Shown one piece after another: positions 55,831 to 56,030 of a stretch of 56,030 bases of DNA. Position numbers and translations under genes: made by a program. Numbering within the stretch: the stretch's first letter is position 1; every line of letters starts with the position of its first letter. This stretch comes from Nonomuraea sp. MG754425. Lineage in GTDB: Bacteria > Actinomycetota > Actinomycetes > Streptosporangiales > Streptosporangiaceae. Below the pieces are notes generated by a model, which had not been told where the DNA came from, searched no databases, and saw nothing but the letters and a program-made list of their open reading frames with translations. Location: NCBI RefSeq assembly GCF_021699195.1, contig NZ_SSXE01000040.1:1-56030 (forward strand), given 5' to 3'.

Positions 55831-55964
55831 CGCCAGAAAAGAGGAATCGCCGCCGACCACTTATTCCCACGATATCGGGCGGCAACTATTCAGCCCATCT
55901 CTTATCCTGCACACCTCTCATACGCGAACATAACAGGAATCACCGCCGCCCGCCGCAATGGAGC

Positions 55965-55994
55965 TTGGAGACTCCGCACGGCCTGTCCTATGCT
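55965..55994 (+). promoter_or_regulatory. promoter of the gene at the right edge
   Basis: TTGGAG at 55965-55970, an 18-nt spacer and TATGCT at 55989-55994. Transcript start would be near 56001, giving a leader of about 27 nt. Confidence 0.6.
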
Positions 55995-56027
55995 CTATCT
56001 GAAGCTTTTCGCCTCGGACAAGGAGCG

Positions 56028-56030
56028 ATG
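56028..56030 (+). CDS. start codon of the next gene (cut by the window edge)
   Basis: The last three bases are ATG, preceded at 6 nt by AAGGAG and by the promoter at 55965-55994. The product cannot be told. Confidence 0.6.

Overview
The window reads as a contiguous piece of a high-GC actinomycete chromosome. Evidence is the very high third-position GC, a WhiB-family regulator, the mycothiol gene mshC with its usual partners, an InhA-type FabI, a 6C small RNA, and many genes with a TAnnnT box 6-7 nt before the start codon (leaderless promoters). The overall gene set resembles Streptosporangiaceae such as Nonomuraea; this is inference from recalled protein families, not a search. No tRNA, rRNA, CRISPR array, insertion sequence or prophage was recognised, so most of the region looks like core chromosome with a few decayed or repeat-filled patches.

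Layout. 1-5 kb: a truncated unknown protein, an M50 intramembrane protease with CBS domains, a RecB-like nuclease and a NarL-type two-component system. 5-11 kb: an oligopeptide ABC transporter operon (oppC-oppA-oppB-oppD-oppF order, minus strand) with a strong hairpin after the binding-protein gene. 11-18 kb: a small membrane protein, a HAD phosphatase, cobalamin-dependent methionine synthase metH, a universal-stress-protein pseudogene, a PAC2 protein and an HTH-less TetR-like protein. 18.5-21.5 kb: a CbiX-type chelatase and the HemD-winged-helix regulator NnaR (nitrite/siroheme metabolism), divergent from a peptide deformylase and WhiB. 21.7-26.4 kb: a sugar locus (heptose-phosphatase-like HAD, GT4 glycosyltransferase, two NAD-dependent epimerases) in which a carbamoyltransferase gene seems to have been deleted down to its first codons, leaving an eight-unit 12-bp repeat.

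26.5-37 kb: a VOC protein; mshC and its conserved neighbours (NRDE protein, SCO1664-type kinase-fold protein, DUF3090, histidine phosphatase); an aldo/keto reductase; a surface-anchored secreted protein; a STAS protein facing a B12-binding sensor; and the fabG-fabI fatty-acid pair. 37-46 kb: tldD-tldE, a low-molecular-weight tyrosine phosphatase, a repeat-rich 760-nt gap, dodecin, DUF3099, a 6C RNA with three C-loop hairpins, the molybdenum cofactor genes mobA(-DUF6457) and moaA, and an HxlR regulator divergent from an NAD(P)-binding oxidoreductase. 46-56 kb: two secreted proteins, a FadD-type acyl-CoA ligase, a POT peptide transporter, a TRIC-family channel, a MocR regulator divergent from a YczE membrane protein, and a GH15 trehalase/glucoamylase-like enzyme. 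The window ends exactly on the start codon of another gene with a visible promoter and ribosome binding site.

How genes work together. Sulfur and one-carbon metabolism is represented by metH, mshC and the siroheme chelatase/NnaR pair; cobalamin is used by MetH and probably sensed by the B12-domain protein. Peptide uptake is covered twice (ABC system and POT carrier). Fatty-acid synthesis (fabG-fabI) and activation (fadD) are in separate loci. The most unusual points are the carbamoyltransferase relic with its repeat, the convergent STAS/B12-sensor pair, the three-hairpin 6C RNA and the recurrent leaderless promoter architecture.
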